Positions 25,294-36,183 are shown, counted from the stretch's first letter. The stretch is 64,000 nucleotides of DNA from Variovorax flavidus (GCF_030317145.1 NZ_JASZYE010000006.1:62001-126000), one strand, 5' to 3'. The notes: generated by a model from the letters alone, not told the origin. Translations and numbers: made by a program.

Positions 25294-26709
25294 TTAAGCG
25301 ACCTTCTTGGCCTTTTCGAACGCTTCGTCGATGCCACCCACCATGTAGAACGCTTGTTCCGGCAGGTGGTCGGCTTCGCCGTTCACGATCATCTTGAAGC
25401 CGCGGATGGTTTCCGACAGCGGCACGTACTTGCCGGGCGAGCCGGTGAACACTTCGGCAACGTGGAAGGGCTGCGACAGGAAGCGCTGGATCTTCCGGGC
25501 GCGGGCCACGGCCAGCTTGTCTTCCGGTGCCAGTTCGTCCATGCCAAGAATCGCGATGATGTCGCGCAGTTCCTTGTAGCGCTGCAGCGTGCCTTGCACG
25601 GCGCGGGCCACGTTGTAGTGCTCTTCGCCAACCACCAGCGGGTCGAGCTGACGCGAGGTCGAGTCCAGCGGGTCCACGGCGGGGTAGATACCGAGCGAAG
25701 CGATGTCACGCGACAGCACCACGGTCGAGTCCAAGTGGGCGAAGGTCGTGGCGGGCGACGGGTCGGTCAAGTCGTCGGCAGGGACGTACACGGCCTGGAT
25801 CGAGGTGATCGAGCCGACCTTGGTCGACGTGATCCGCTCTTGCAGACGGCCCATTTCCTCGGCCAGCGTCGGCTGGTAGCCCACGGCGGAAGGCATGCGG
25901 CCCAGCAGAGCCGACACTTCGGTACCGGCCAGCGTGTAGCGGTAGATGTTGTCGACGAAGAACAGAACGTCACGGCCTTCGTCGCGGAACGACTCGGCGA
26001 TGGTCAGGCCGGTCAGCGCGACGCGCAGACGGTTGCCCGGGGGTTCGTTCATCTGGCCGTAGACCATGGCCACCTTCGAGTCTTCGAGCTTCTCGAGGTT
26101 CACGACGCCGGAGTCGGCCATCTCGTGATAGAAGTCGTTGCCTTCGCGAGTGCGCTCACCCACGCCGGCAAACACGGACAAGCCCGAGTGCGCCTTGGCG
26201 ATGTTGTTGATGAGCTCCATCATGTTCACGGTCTTGCCCACGCCGGCACCGCCGAACAGGCCCACCTTGCCGCCCTTGGCGAACGGGCACACCAGGTCGA
26301 TCACCTTGATGCCGGTTTCCAGCAGGTCTTGCGAGGGCGAGAGTTCGTCGTACTCGGGTGCCTTGCGGTGGATCGAGGCCTGGAGTTCCTGGCCCACTTC
26401 ACCGCGTTCGTCGATGGGACGACCCAGCACGTCCATGATCCGGCCCAGCGTGGCCTTGCCCACGGGCACCGTGATGGGTGCGCCGGTGTTGGTCACGATC
26501 AGGCCGCGACGCAGGCCGTCGGACGAGCCCAGCGCAATGGTGCGCACCACGCCGTCGCCGAGCTGCTGCTGCACCTCGAGGGTCAGCCCGCCGCTTTCGT
26601 ACTTCAGGGCGTCGTAGATCTTGGGCATCTTGTCGCGCGGAAATTCCACGTCGACCACGGCGCCGATACATTGAACGATCTTGCCTTGAACTGCTTCTGC
26701 TTGAGCCAT
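25294..26709 (-). CDS. atpD: F1Fo ATP synthase beta subunit
   Basis: The 471-residue catalytic subunit. Walker A GGAGVGKT lies at 153-160, followed by GERTREGNDFY with the catalytic Glu and the Walker B strand VLFFVDNIYRYT. Length and all family blocks are normal. It forms the alpha3-beta3 hexamer with AtpA on the cytoplasmic side. The gene follows atpG after 43 bases. Confidence 0.98.
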   Translation of the reverse strand: MAQAEAVQGKIVQCIGAVVDVEFPRDKMPKIYDALKYESGGLTLEVQQQLGDGVVRTIALGSSDGLRRGLIVTNTGAPITVPVGKATLGRIMDVLGRPIDERGEVGQELQASIHRKAPEYDELSPSQDLLETGIKVIDLVCPFAKGGKVGLFGGAGVGKTVNMMELINNIAKAHSGLSVFAGVGERTREGNDFYHEMADSGVVNLEKLEDSKVAMVYGQMNEPPGNRLRVALTGLTIAESFRDEGRDVLFFVDNIYRYTLAGTEVSALLGRMPSAVGYQPTLAEEMGRLQERITSTKVGSITSIQAVYVPADDLTDPSPATTFAHLDSTVVLSRDIASLGIYPAVDPLDSTSRQLDPLVVGEEHYNVARAVQGTLQRYKELRDIIAILGMDELAPEDKLAVARARKIQRFLSQPFHVAEVFTGSPGKYVPLSETIRGFKMIVNGEADHLPEQAFYMVGGIDEAFEKAKKVA

Positions 26710-26752
26710 GTCTGCTCCGATAAAAATTTAAATCTGTTGAGGTCCGAAGGGC

Positions 26753-27628
26753 TCAGACGCCCGCGGCCGCCGCGGCGCCCGAAACGATCTCCGACAGCTC
26801 TTTGGTGATGCCTGCCTGGCGGGTCTTGTTGTAGACCAGCTTGAGTTCGTTGATGACGTTGCCCGCGTTGTCGGTGGCCGACTTCATCGCGACCATGCGT
26901 GCCGACTGCTCCGAAGCCATGTTCTCGGCCACGGCCTGGTACACCAGCGATTCGACGTAGCGCACCAGCAGCTCGTCGATCACGCTCTGCGCATCGGGCT
27001 CGTAGATGTAGTCCCACGAGTGCTGGCCCTTCTCGACCTTCAGCGAGTCGGCCTGCAGCGGCAGCAGTTGCTCGACCACCGACTCCTGGCGCATCGTGTT
27101 GATGAACTTGGTGTAGCAGAGGTAGACCGCGCTGAGCTTGCCTTCGGCGTAAGCGTCGAGCAGCACCTTGACCGGGCCGATCAGCTTGTCGAGGTGCGGC
27201 GTGTCGCCCAGCTGGGTGACATGCGAGACCACGCGCGCGCCAACACGGTTCAGGAAACCCAGGCCCTTGTTGCCGATCGCGACGGCCTCGATGGCGACGC
27301 CAGCCGACTGCTCTTCGCGCATCTTGGTGGTCAAGGCGCGAAGCACGTTGGTGTTCATGCCGCCGCACAGACCCTTGTCGGTCGTGACGAGGATGAAGCC
27401 CGACGCCTTGACGTCGTGCGTCTTCATGAAGGCGTGCGTGTACTCCGGGTTCGCCTGGCCGAGATTGGCCGCGATGTTGCGGATCTTCTCGCTGTAGGGG
27501 CGGGCGGCACGCATGCGTTCCTGCGCCTTGCGCATCTTCGACGCGGCCACCATTTCCATGGCCTTGGTGATCTTCTTGGTGTTCTCCACCGATTTGATCT
27601 TGCCGCGGATTTCCTTACCAGCTGCCAT
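26753..27628 (-). CDS. atpG: F1Fo ATP synthase gamma subunit
   Basis: The 291-residue rotor stalk subunit. It has the conserved N-terminal helix (GKEIRGKIKSVENTKKITKAMEMVAASKM) and C-terminal ATDNAGNVINELKLVYNKTRQAGITKELSEIVSGA. These two helices form the coiled coil that turns inside alpha3-beta3. It lies 21 bases behind atpA. Confidence 0.98.
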   Translation of the reverse strand: MAAGKEIRGKIKSVENTKKITKAMEMVAASKMRKAQERMRAARPYSEKIRNIAANLGQANPEYTHAFMKTHDVKASGFILVTTDKGLCGGMNTNVLRALTTKMREEQSAGVAIEAVAIGNKGLGFLNRVGARVVSHVTQLGDTPHLDKLIGPVKVLLDAYAEGKLSAVYLCYTKFINTMRQESVVEQLLPLQADSLKVEKGQHSWDYIYEPDAQSVIDELLVRYVESLVYQAVAENMASEQSARMVAMKSATDNAGNVINELKLVYNKTRQAGITKELSEIVSGAAAAAGV

Positions 27629-27649
27629 TGGGGCTCCTTGCGTGGTCGA

Positions 27650-29203
<1,554 letters not shown>

Positions 29204-29239
29204 GACTCTTTCCTTCTTTCTTTAAGGGGGCTGACGGCC

Positions 29240-29773
29240 TCAGGCGGCTGCCAGCGCAACTTTCATTTGTTCAAGGCGCGCTTTGACGGAGGTGTCGAGC
29301 ACCTCGTCGCCGACCACCACACGGATGCCGCCGATCAGCGACGGATCCTGCTGGACCGTGACCTGCAGCTTGCGGCCGAAGCGCTTTTCGAGCGTTGCGG
29401 CGACGGTTCCCAGCGCGCTGGCATCGATGGGGAAGGCGCTGTACACCACCGCATCGGACGAGCCGCTCTGGGCGTTCGCCAGCGTCCGGAATTGCTTCGC
29501 GATTTCCGGCAGCGCGGTGAAGCGGCCGTTCTCGAGCAATGCCGTCAGGAAGTTGTTCGCTGCGGGCGGCAGCGGCGAACCGTTGGCACCGGCGATCACG
29601 CCGAGCACCTGTTCGGGCGTGGCCTTGGGGTTGTCCGCGAACTGCTGGAGCTCGGGGTTGCTGGCGATGGCTGCGACTTGTTCGAGCCATGCGCCGGCAC
29701 CGGCCAGGTCCGACGAGGACGCCTTGAACAGCGCCTCGGCGTAGGGACGTGCAATGGTGGCGAGTTCTGCCAT
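29240..29773 (-). CDS. atpH: F1Fo ATP synthase delta subunit
   Basis: A 177-residue delta subunit (OSCP homologue) that ties the peripheral stalk to the top of F1. It starts with MAELATIARPYAEALF and has the C-terminal signature DPSLIGGIRVVVGDEVLDTSVKARLEQ. It begins 6 bases after atpF ends. Confidence 0.97.
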   Translation of the reverse strand: MAELATIARPYAEALFKASSSDLAGAGAWLEQVAAIASNPELQQFADNPKATPEQVLGVIAGANGSPLPPAANNFLTALLENGRFTALPEIAKQFRTLANAQSGSSDAVVYSAFPIDASALGTVAATLEKRFGRKLQVTVQQDPSLIGGIRVVVGDEVLDTSVKARLEQMKVALAAA

Positions 29774-29779
29774 GGCTGA

Positions 29780-30250
29780 TCAGAGTTCCGTTTGCAGGCG
29801 GGCGAGCAAATCGGCGTGGACGGCCGGATTCACTTCCTTGCGCAGGATCTGTTCAGCGCCCTTGACGGCCAGAGCAGCGACCTGCTCGCGCAGTGCTTCG
29901 CGTGCCTTGAGGGCCTGCTGGTCGGCTTCCACGCGGGCTGCCGCAACGATCTTGTTGCCTTCTTCCGTGGCGCGGGCCTTGGCCTCTTCAACGATGGCCT
30001 GCGCACGACGTTCGGCATCGGCAAGACGCTGGGCGGACTCGTTACGCGCCTGGCCGAGCTCGACTTCCACGCGCTTGTTGGCGGCGGACAGTTCGCTCTT
30101 GGCCTTGTCGGCGGCTGCGAGGCCTTCGGCGATCTTCTGGGCACGATCGTCCAGCGCCTTCGCGATCGGCGGCCACACAAACTTCATCGTGAACCCGACA
30201 AGAATCAGGAACACGATCATCTGGATGATCAGGGTACCGGTAATGCTCAC
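29780..30250 (-). CDS. atpF: F1Fo ATP synthase b subunit
   Basis: A 156-residue peripheral-stalk subunit. One N-terminal membrane helix (TLIIQMIVFLILVGFTMKFVWPPI) is followed by a long charged coiled coil rich in Ala, Glu and Lys. A dimer of this protein links the a subunit with delta. Confidence 0.97.
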   Translation of the reverse strand: MSITGTLIIQMIVFLILVGFTMKFVWPPIAKALDDRAQKIAEGLAAADKAKSELSAANKRVEVELGQARNESAQRLADAERRAQAIVEEAKARATEEGNKIVAAARVEADQQALKAREALREQVAALAVKGAEQILRKEVNPAVHADLLARLQTEL

Positions 30251-30330
30251 TTTTCACCCTCTCTTTGGGAATGAATCCGCGGCCATTCAACGAAGAACGA
30301 CATGGGTTCGACGAGAAAGCCTGGACCCGA

Positions 30331-30594
30331 TTACTTCGGCAGGTTGGCGATTTGCGAGAGGAAGGGGTTGGCCGTTGCGAACCACAGCGCGATACCGGTA
30401 CCGATAATGAACGCGGCGTCGATCAGACCAGCCAGCAGGAACATCTTGGTTTGCAGTTCGCCCATCAGCTCGGGTTGACGTGCAGCCGATTCGAGGTACT
30501 TGCTGCCCATGATGCCGATGCCGATACATGCACCGACAGCGCCCAGACCGATGATCAGGCCGGCGGCCAGTGCGACAAAGCTGATAACTTCCAT
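30331..30594 (-). CDS. atpE: F1Fo ATP synthase c subunit
   Basis: An 87-residue proteolipid with two membrane helices and the polar loop ARQPE. The ion-carrying acid is Asp59 in LAGLIDAAFIIG. The extra polar residues of Na+-binding rings are not seen, so proton coupling is expected. An 80-base gap separates it from atpF, where differential translation or processing is common, as the c subunit is needed in excess. Confidence 0.97.
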   Translation of the reverse strand: MEVISFVALAAGLIIGLGAVGACIGIGIMGSKYLESAARQPELMGELQTKMFLLAGLIDAAFIIGTGIALWFATANPFLSQIANLPK

Positions 30595-30652
30595 GATGAC
30601 TCCTAGAGGACTTTGGTTGAAGAGAAAAGAAAAACGAAAACGAACGGGATGA

Positions 30653-31510
30653 TCAGTGGTGATCGTGCGCCTGGCCCACGTACACCAGCGTCAACATCAT
30701 GAACACGAAGGCTTGCAGCGTGATGATCAGGATGTGGAAGATGGCCCAGGCCGTGCCGGCGATGATGTGGCCCAGGGCCAGCAGGATGCCGGTGGCGGAC
30801 AGGGTCCATGCCCCGCCCATGAGGGCGATCAGCAGGAAGATCAGTTCGCCGGCGTACATGTTGCCGAACAGCCGCATGCCGTGCGAGACGGTCTTGGCGA
30901 CGAACTCGATCATCTGCATCGCGAAGTTGAAGGGGTACAGCGCCCAGTGGTTGCCGAAAGGTGCCGTGAAGAGCTCGTGCACCCAGCCACCCAGGCCCTT
31001 GATCTTGATGTTGTAGTACAGGCAGATCAGCAGGACCGTGACCGAGAAGCCCATGGCCACCGAGAGGTCGGCCGTCGGCACGACGCGCAGGTAAGCATGG
31101 TGCGGATCGCCGTGGATCTGACCCCAGATGGCGGGCAGCAGGTCGACGGGCAGCAAGTCCATCGCATTGAGCAGGAAGATCCACAGGAAGATCGTCAGCG
31201 CCAGCGGAGCGACGAACTTGCGGCTCTCGGCGTTGTGAACGATGCCCTTGGCCTGCTGGTCGACAACTTCGACCAGGATTTCGACCGCAGCCTGGAAGCG
31301 CCCCGGCACGCCCGAAGTGGCCTTGCGCGCAGCCAGCCACATGAGCCAGCAGCCGAGCACGCCGAGCGCGATCGAGAAGAACAGCGAGTCGAAATTGAAA
31401 ACGGAGAGGTCGGCGACGCCTCCGGGCTTCGAGCTTTGAAGATGCGTCAAATGGTGAACGATGTATTCACCAGCGGTCATACCGTGTTCCGCAGCGTTTT
31501 CAGCAGCCAT
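30653..31510 (-). CDS. atpB: F1Fo ATP synthase a subunit
   Basis: A 285-residue integral membrane subunit forming the proton half-channels. The essential Arg is in SHGMRLFGNMYAGELIF. Further signature segments are LLICLYYNIKIKG and the C-terminal AFVFMMLTLVYVGQAHDHH. It follows atpI by 12 bases. Confidence 0.97.
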   Translation of the reverse strand: MAAENAAEHGMTAGEYIVHHLTHLQSSKPGGVADLSVFNFDSLFFSIALGVLGCWLMWLAARKATSGVPGRFQAAVEILVEVVDQQAKGIVHNAESRKFVAPLALTIFLWIFLLNAMDLLPVDLLPAIWGQIHGDPHHAYLRVVPTADLSVAMGFSVTVLLICLYYNIKIKGLGGWVHELFTAPFGNHWALYPFNFAMQMIEFVAKTVSHGMRLFGNMYAGELIFLLIALMGGAWTLSATGILLALGHIIAGTAWAIFHILIITLQAFVFMMLTLVYVGQAHDHH

Positions 31511-31522
31511 CCGTTACTCGTC

Positions 31523-32011
31523 TCAAAGTTTCAGGCGCTTGGGGGCCAGCATCACCGCCACCCAAGCCGCCTTCATTGTCACCACCAAGCCCACCAGCAT
31601 TGCCGGCCAGCTCAGCGCCACTACCAGCCTTGGCGCGGCGATCAGCATCGCCACCGTCAAGGCCATCTTGACCATTTCCCACAAGAAGAACCCAAACACC
31701 GCAGTGCCTGGATTCAGGGAAGAAAACCGTCCGGTCAGCCCCCGTGCGAACACCGCAGATGGAAGAACCACTGCCAGTGCGCCGTATGCGGCGGACCATC
31801 CCAGATTTTGCCTCCCCGTCAGACCCCAGGCGGCCAACGCCACCAGCAGTCCCGCAACGACCTGAATCGCGATCACGCGCCACGGCGAGATCAACGGCTT
31901 CCTGTCGCGTAGCCGTTGGGCCTCCTCGGCGGTCAACGGCTTGAAATCCTCGTCCAGGTCGGAACTGTCCTCATGGACGTCCTTCGAGACATCGCGGGCG
32001 ATTGTTTTCAT
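31523..32011 (-). CDS. atpI: ATP synthase subunit I
   Basis: A 162-residue protein with four membrane segments (about 50-155) after an acidic N-terminal tail (DVHEDSSDLDEDFKPLTAEEAQRL). AtpI helps assemble the c ring and may aid Mg2+ supply. It is the first gene of the operon; the start at 32011 is the only Met placed sensibly before the tail. Confidence 0.88.
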   Translation of the reverse strand: MKTIARDVSKDVHEDSSDLDEDFKPLTAEEAQRLRDRKPLISPWRVIAIQVVAGLLVALAAWGLTGRQNLGWSAAYGALAVVLPSAVFARGLTGRFSSLNPGTAVFGFFLWEMVKMALTVAMLIAAPRLVVALSWPAMLVGLVVTMKAAWVAVMLAPKRLKL

Positions 32012-32057
32012 TGGAATGAAGCCCGGATGACGACCCAGAATTTCTACAAAGCCATTG

Positions 32058-32086
32058 ATTATAAGTAAAAAGCCACGACCTTCCGC
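32058..32086 (-). promoter_or_regulatory. Candidate promoter of the atp operon
   Basis: On the minus strand a perfect TATAAT occurs at 32063-32058 in an AT-rich patch, 47 bases upstream of atpI. The -35 region at 17 bp spacing (GCGGAA) is poor. The 171-base gap also must hold the divergent dat promoter. Confidence 0.35.
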
Positions 32087-32182
32087 CGGTTCCCGGGGGC
32101 GATCGAGGAAATGATCCTTGCGGCCCGCTGCGGAATCGCCACCGGGTTGGAAACCGTCCGGGCGCCCCCACCATAATTCCTC

Positions 32183-33088
32183 ATGCACCCGATCACAGAC
32201 GCCCTCCCCGACTCTCTCTGCTACCTCGACGGAAGCTACGCCCCGCTGCGGGATGCCAAGGTCAGCGTGCTCGACCGGGGCTTCATTTTCGGCGATGGCG
32301 TCTACGAGGTCGTGCCCGTCTACGGCGGGAGCCTGTTCTGCTTCGACGAGCACATGGCGCGCCTCGATCGCTCGCTCGGCGAGCTGCAAATCAAGAACCC
32401 GCTCTCCCACGCCGAATGGCGCGCCGTCGCCATGCGGCTGATCGAGGCCGCACCGCCCGCCGTGCGCGCGGGCATGCAGGGCGTCTATATCCAGGTGACG
32501 CGCGGCGTGGCGCCCCGTGACCATGCGATGCCCAAGGGGCTCACCCCGACGGTGTTCGTCATGGTCAACCCGATGAAGCCTGTGCCCGACGCGGTACGCG
32601 CCAAGGGCGTCGCCTGCGTGAGCGCGCAGGATTTCCGCTGGCAGAAGGCGCACATCAAGAGCACCAGCCTGCTGGGCGCAGTGCTGGCGCGACAGATCAG
32701 CGTCGAAGCCGGCGCGGCCGAAACCATCATGTTCCGCGGCGACTGGCTCAGCGAGGCCTCGTCCAGCAACGTGTGGGTGGTGAAGGGCGGCGTGGTCAGC
32801 GGCCCGCCCAGGGATGAACTGGTATTGGCCGGCATCCGCTACGGCCTGATCGAGCGCATCTGCGCCGACGCCGGCATCCCATTCACGCTGCGGCGCATCG
32901 CGCACGGCGAGGTGTTCGACGCCGACGAGCTGCTGCTGTCGTCCGCCAGCAAGGAAGTGCTGCCCGTCGTGACGCTCGACGGACAGACGATCGGCACCGG
33001 CCGCCCCGGCCCCATCTACCAGGCGCTGCGTGCCGGCTATGAACTGGCGAAGGCGCGCAGCACGCAAGACAACGGAGTCACCGCATGA
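32183..33088 (+). CDS. dat: D-amino acid aminotransferase
   Basis: A 301-residue fold-type IV PLP aminotransferase. The PLP lysine is Lys159 in WQKAHIKSTSLLG. The start region SVLDRGFIFGDGVYEVVPV is the class IV signature. It could make D-glutamate or D-alanine, or act on branched-chain amino acids; the D-amino acid assignment follows its usual annotation next to ybeD-lipB. It overlaps ybeD by 4 bases. Confidence 0.88.
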   Translation: MHPITDALPDSLCYLDGSYAPLRDAKVSVLDRGFIFGDGVYEVVPVYGGSLFCFDEHMARLDRSLGELQIKNPLSHAEWRAVAMRLIEAAPPAVRAGMQGVYIQVTRGVAPRDHAMPKGLTPTVFVMVNPMKPVPDAVRAKGVACVSAQDFRWQKAHIKSTSLLGAVLARQISVEAGAAETIMFRGDWLSEASSSNVWVVKGGVVSGPPRDELVLAGIRYGLIERICADAGIPFTLRRIAHGEVFDADELLLSSASKEVLPVVTLDGQTIGTGRPGPIYQALRAGYELAKARSTQDNGVTA

Positions 33089-33384
33089 GCACCCCCACCC
33101 CGCCGGACGCGCCTCTCGACGCACGCAAGGAATCGCTGATCGAGTACCCCTCGAAATTCCCGATCAAGGTCATGGGCGCCAAGGTCGACGGCTTCGTGCA
33201 CGCCGTGACGCTGGTCGCCGAGCAGTTCGACCCGACCTTCGACGCGTCGACCATCGAACTGCGCCCCAGCAAGGCCGGCAACTACCTGGGCGTGACGATC
33301 ACCGTCACCGCCACCAGCCGCGAACAGCTCGACGACATCTACCGTGCCCTGTCCAGCCATCCGATGGTGAAGGTGGTGCTCTGA
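33085..33384 (+). CDS. ybeD: YbeD/DUF493 family protein
   Basis: A 99-residue cytoplasmic protein with a ferredoxin-like ACT-type fold. Typical segments are ESLIEYPSKFPIKVMGAKVDGF and RPSKAGNYLGVTITVTATSREQLDDIYRALSSHPMVKVVL. The gene is regularly found before lipB, as here, suggesting a regulatory link with lipoate synthesis. Start ATG overlaps the dat stop (ATGA). Confidence 0.95.
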   Translation: MSTPTPPDAPLDARKESLIEYPSKFPIKVMGAKVDGFVHAVTLVAEQFDPTFDASTIELRPSKAGNYLGVTITVTATSREQLDDIYRALSSHPMVKVVL

Positions 33385-34067
33385 TCGCTGCCCAGGCGCC
33401 CGAAGTCGCGCTGCTGGGCCGCGTCGACTATGCCGACGCCTACGCGGCAATGCGGCAGTGGACGCAAGAGCGAGACGCGGACACGGCCGACGCGCTCTGG
33501 ATCTGCGAGCACGCACCGGTCTACACGCAGGGCCTCGCCGGCAAGGCCGACCATGTGTTGAACCCGGGCGATATTCCGGTCGTGCAGACCGACCGCGGCG
33601 GCCAGGTGACCTATCACGGGCCCGGCCAGGTGGTCGCCTACCCGCTGATCGACCTGCGGCGCGCCGGCTACTACGTCAAGGAATACGTCTACCGCATCGA
33701 GGAATCGGTGATCCGCACGCTGGCCCACTTCGGTGTCACCGGCCATCGCGTGGGCGGCGCGCCCGGCATCTACGTGCGGCTCGACGACCCCTTTTCCCAT
33801 GCCGCGCTGACCGGCCCGGTGCATCCCGACGACACGTTCCGCGGCCTGGGCAAGATCGCCGCGCTGGGCATCAAGGTCAGCCGCCATTGCACCTACCACG
33901 GCGTCGCGCTCAACGTGGCAATGGACCTGGAACCCTTCACGCGCATCAACCCTTGCGGCTATGCGGGGCTGAAAACCGTCGATCTTTCTACAATCGGCGT
34001 TCAAACAACCTGGGACGAAGCCGCGCGGGTGCTGGGCAACAAGCTCGGCGCCTACCTCGCACCTTGA
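33381..34067 (+). CDS. lipB: Octanoyl-ACP:protein N-octanoyltransferase
   Basis: A protein of about 228 residues that moves octanoate from ACP to lipoyl domains. RGGQVTYHGPGQ (72-83), catalytic Lys158 in GLGKIAALGIKVS and Cys192 in RINPCGYAG are all present. No ATG, GTG or TTG lies in frame at the expected start. The best start is CTG at 33381, overlapping the ybeD stop as CTGA; ATC at 33384 is an alternative. Translation is probably coupled to ybeD. A loop of about 20 residues (134-153) exceeds the E. coli protein. Confidence 0.9.
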   Translation: MIAAQAPEVALLGRVDYADAYAAMRQWTQERDADTADALWICEHAPVYTQGLAGKADHVLNPGDIPVVQTDRGGQVTYHGPGQVVAYPLIDLRRAGYYVKEYVYRIEESVIRTLAHFGVTGHRVGGAPGIYVRLDDPFSHAALTGPVHPDDTFRGLGKIAALGIKVSRHCTYHGVALNVAMDLEPFTRINPCGYAGLKTVDLSTIGVQTTWDEAARVLGNKLGAYLAP

Positions 34068-34086
34068 GCCCCGCCAAAGAGAAGCC

Positions 34087-35088
34087 ATGAGCACACTCCA
34101 AGTTGTCCGCGACGCCCAGAGCCCCGAGGACTACAACCCCCTCGCCAAGCAGAAGGCCGCGGCCAAGCTCTCGCGCATCCCCGTGAAGGTGGTGCAGGGC
34201 GAAGTCCTCAAGAAGCCCGAATGGATCCGCGTCAAGGCCGGTTCGCCCACGACCCGCTTCTACGAGATCAAGCAGATCCTGCGCGAAAGCAACCTGCACA
34301 CCGTCTGCGAGGAAGCTTCGTGCCCGAACATCGGCGAGTGCTTCGGAAACGGCACCGCCACTTTCATGATCATGGGCGACAAGTGCACGCGGCGCTGCCC
34401 GTTCTGCGACGTGGGCCACGGCCGCCCCGACCCGCTCGACAAGGACGAGCCGCTCAACCTCGCGAAGACCATCGCCAAGCTGCGCCTGAAGTACGTGGTG
34501 ATCACCAGCGTGGACCGCGACGACCTGCGCGACGGCGGCAGCCAGCACTTCGTCGACTGCATCCGCAACATCCGCGAACTCTCGCCGCTGACGCAGATCG
34601 AGATCCTCGTGCCCGACTTCCGCGGCCGCGACGACCGCGCGCTCGAGATCCTCAAGGCCGCGCCGCCGGACGTGATGAACCACAACCTCGAGACCGCGCC
34701 GCGCCTCTACAAGGAAGCGCGCCCGGGCAGCGACTACCAGTTCAGCCTCAACCTGCTGAAGAAGTTCAAGGCGCTCCATCCCGACGTGCCGACCAAGAGC
34801 GGCATCATGGTCGGCCTCGGCGAGACCGACGAAGAGATCCTGCAGGTCATGCGCGACATGCGCGCGCATGACATCGAGATGCTGACCATCGGCCAGTACC
34901 TCTCGCCCAGCAACAGCCACCTGCCGGTGCGCCGCTACGTGCACCCCGACACCTTCCGGATGTTCGAGGAAGAGGCCTACAAGATGGGCTTCAGCCACGC
35001 AGCCGTGGGCGCGATGGTGCGCAGCAGCTACCACGCGGACCAGCAGGCGCATGCGGCCGCTTCGCATGCCGCCGTGACCGGCACCTGA
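34087..35088 (+). CDS. lipA: Lipoyl synthase
   Basis: A 333-residue radical SAM enzyme that inserts two sulfurs into octanoyl groups. The auxiliary cluster ligands are Cys74, Cys79 and Cys85 (CEEASCPNIGEC) and the radical SAM cluster ligands are Cys100, Cys104 and Cys107 (CTRRCPFC). The C-terminal RSSYHAD carries the Ser ligand of the auxiliary cluster. It ends the dat-ybeD-lipB-lipA operon. Confidence 0.97.
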   Translation: MSTLQVVRDAQSPEDYNPLAKQKAAAKLSRIPVKVVQGEVLKKPEWIRVKAGSPTTRFYEIKQILRESNLHTVCEEASCPNIGECFGNGTATFMIMGDKCTRRCPFCDVGHGRPDPLDKDEPLNLAKTIAKLRLKYVVITSVDRDDLRDGGSQHFVDCIRNIRELSPLTQIEILVPDFRGRDDRALEILKAAPPDVMNHNLETAPRLYKEARPGSDYQFSLNLLKKFKALHPDVPTKSGIMVGLGETDEEILQVMRDMRAHDIEMLTIGQYLSPSNSHLPVRRYVHPDTFRMFEEEAYKMGFSHAAVGAMVRSSYHADQQAHAAASHAAVTGT

Positions 35089-35108
35089 TTGCCGACTCAC
35101 TGAAACGC

Positions 35109-35150
35109 AAAAAAGCCCGGGCTCGCAAAACGCGATCCCGGGCTTTTTCT
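35109..35150 (+). terminator. Terminator after lipA
   Basis: AAAAGCCCGGG pairs with CCCGGGCTTTT around a loop that has its own TCGC/GCGA stem, followed by T5. It is 22 bases past the lipA stop codon and also faces the end of the convergent OmpA gene. Confidence 0.92.
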
Positions 35151-35196
35151 TGAATGACATCCACGCATCGATCCGCACGATGCGCGGGTCAGGCGC

Positions 35197-36171
35197 TTAC
35201 TTGGCGCCCTTGGCGATCACTTCCACGCGGCGATTCGGCGCATTGCACGCCACGCGCGCTTCCTTGGAGCCGGTGGCCTTGCAGGACACGACGGGTTCAG
35301 CGCTGCCGACACCCTCAATGGTGATGCGGTTCGCCGGAATGCCTTGTTCCGCCAGGATGCGGCTGACGGTGCGCGCACGTTGCTCGGAAAGCCTCAGGTT
35401 GCTTGCGGCGGAACCGATCGGATCGGCGTGGCCGCGCACTTCCACGGCGACCGAGTCCAGGACACCCGACTTGATCTCCGATGCAATGCGGGCCAGTTCG
35501 GCGCGCCCTTCGGGCTTCATCGCAGCGTAGTCCGACTTGCCGAATGCGAACAGCGCGTCCGAACTCAGCGTGAAGCTCTTCGGCTCGACCGGCGCCGGCG
35601 CCACCGGTTCGGCAGGACCATCCTCGCAGCGCTCGGCCGCGCTCGCGCGGCTGACCACGTGACGCTGCTCGCGCTTGCCCTGCAGCAGGCCCTCGGCTTC
35701 CGCCCGGTGGAACGGCTGGAGTTCGACCACGCCTTGCTCCGAGACGCCCGCGAAATAGGTCTTTCCGCTTTCGAGGGTCACACGGGTCTTCGGCTGCGGT
35801 TTGCCCGAGTAAAGGGGCGCATCACCGACGTAGGCCTCGACCGAATGGCTGCCGGGCGCCACGCACAGGCGGGTCCAGCCGTTGGACAGCAGGGAGGTAT
35901 GGAATTCGCCGTCGACATAGACGTGCGCGCCCTGACCGCGCTTGCCGGGGACCGCGGCCGGCGCCGCGCCGCGGAAGAGGACCACCTGGGCCTGGTGAGA
36001 GGCCGCGGCCGGCACCGAATGGTAGACGGGGCCTTCGCGAAGCACTTTTTGCGATCCCGTCTGCGCGAACGCGGCCGGGGCGGTTGCCAGACACAGCAGC
36101 GACAGCACCGAAGCGAGGACCTGGCGGCCGGCATGCGGGCGCACGCCGGAATGAATGAATTTCGATTTCAT
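35197..36171 (-). CDS. OmpA family outer-membrane/periplasmic protein
   Basis: A 324-residue secreted protein with a signal peptide ending near AFAQTG (residue 37). Residues 40-205 are an unrecognised domain with many strands (HVYVDGEFHTSLLSNGWTRLCVAPGSHSVEAYVGD). Residues 210-324 are an OmpA C-terminal peptidoglycan-binding domain (VRGHADPIGSAASNLRLSEQRARTV, then NRRVEVIAKG). It lies 123 bases behind the large adhesin gene on the same strand and may help hold that adhesin at the cell envelope; the link is by context. Confidence 0.88.
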   Translation of the reverse strand: MKSKFIHSGVRPHAGRQVLASVLSLLCLATAPAAFAQTGSQKVLREGPVYHSVPAAASHQAQVVLFRGAAPAAVPGKRGQGAHVYVDGEFHTSLLSNGWTRLCVAPGSHSVEAYVGDAPLYSGKPQPKTRVTLESGKTYFAGVSEQGVVELQPFHRAEAEGLLQGKREQRHVVSRASAAERCEDGPAEPVAPAPVEPKSFTLSSDALFAFGKSDYAAMKPEGRAELARIASEIKSGVLDSVAVEVRGHADPIGSAASNLRLSEQRARTVSRILAEQGIPANRITIEGVGSAEPVVSCKATGSKEARVACNAPNRRVEVIAKGAK

Positions 36172-36183
36172 GAGGAAACTCCG

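Noticed and set aside
30331..30594. A sodium-driven ATP synthase
   Set aside because: The c subunit has Asp59 in a plain GLIDAAF context without the extra polar ligands of Na+ rings.
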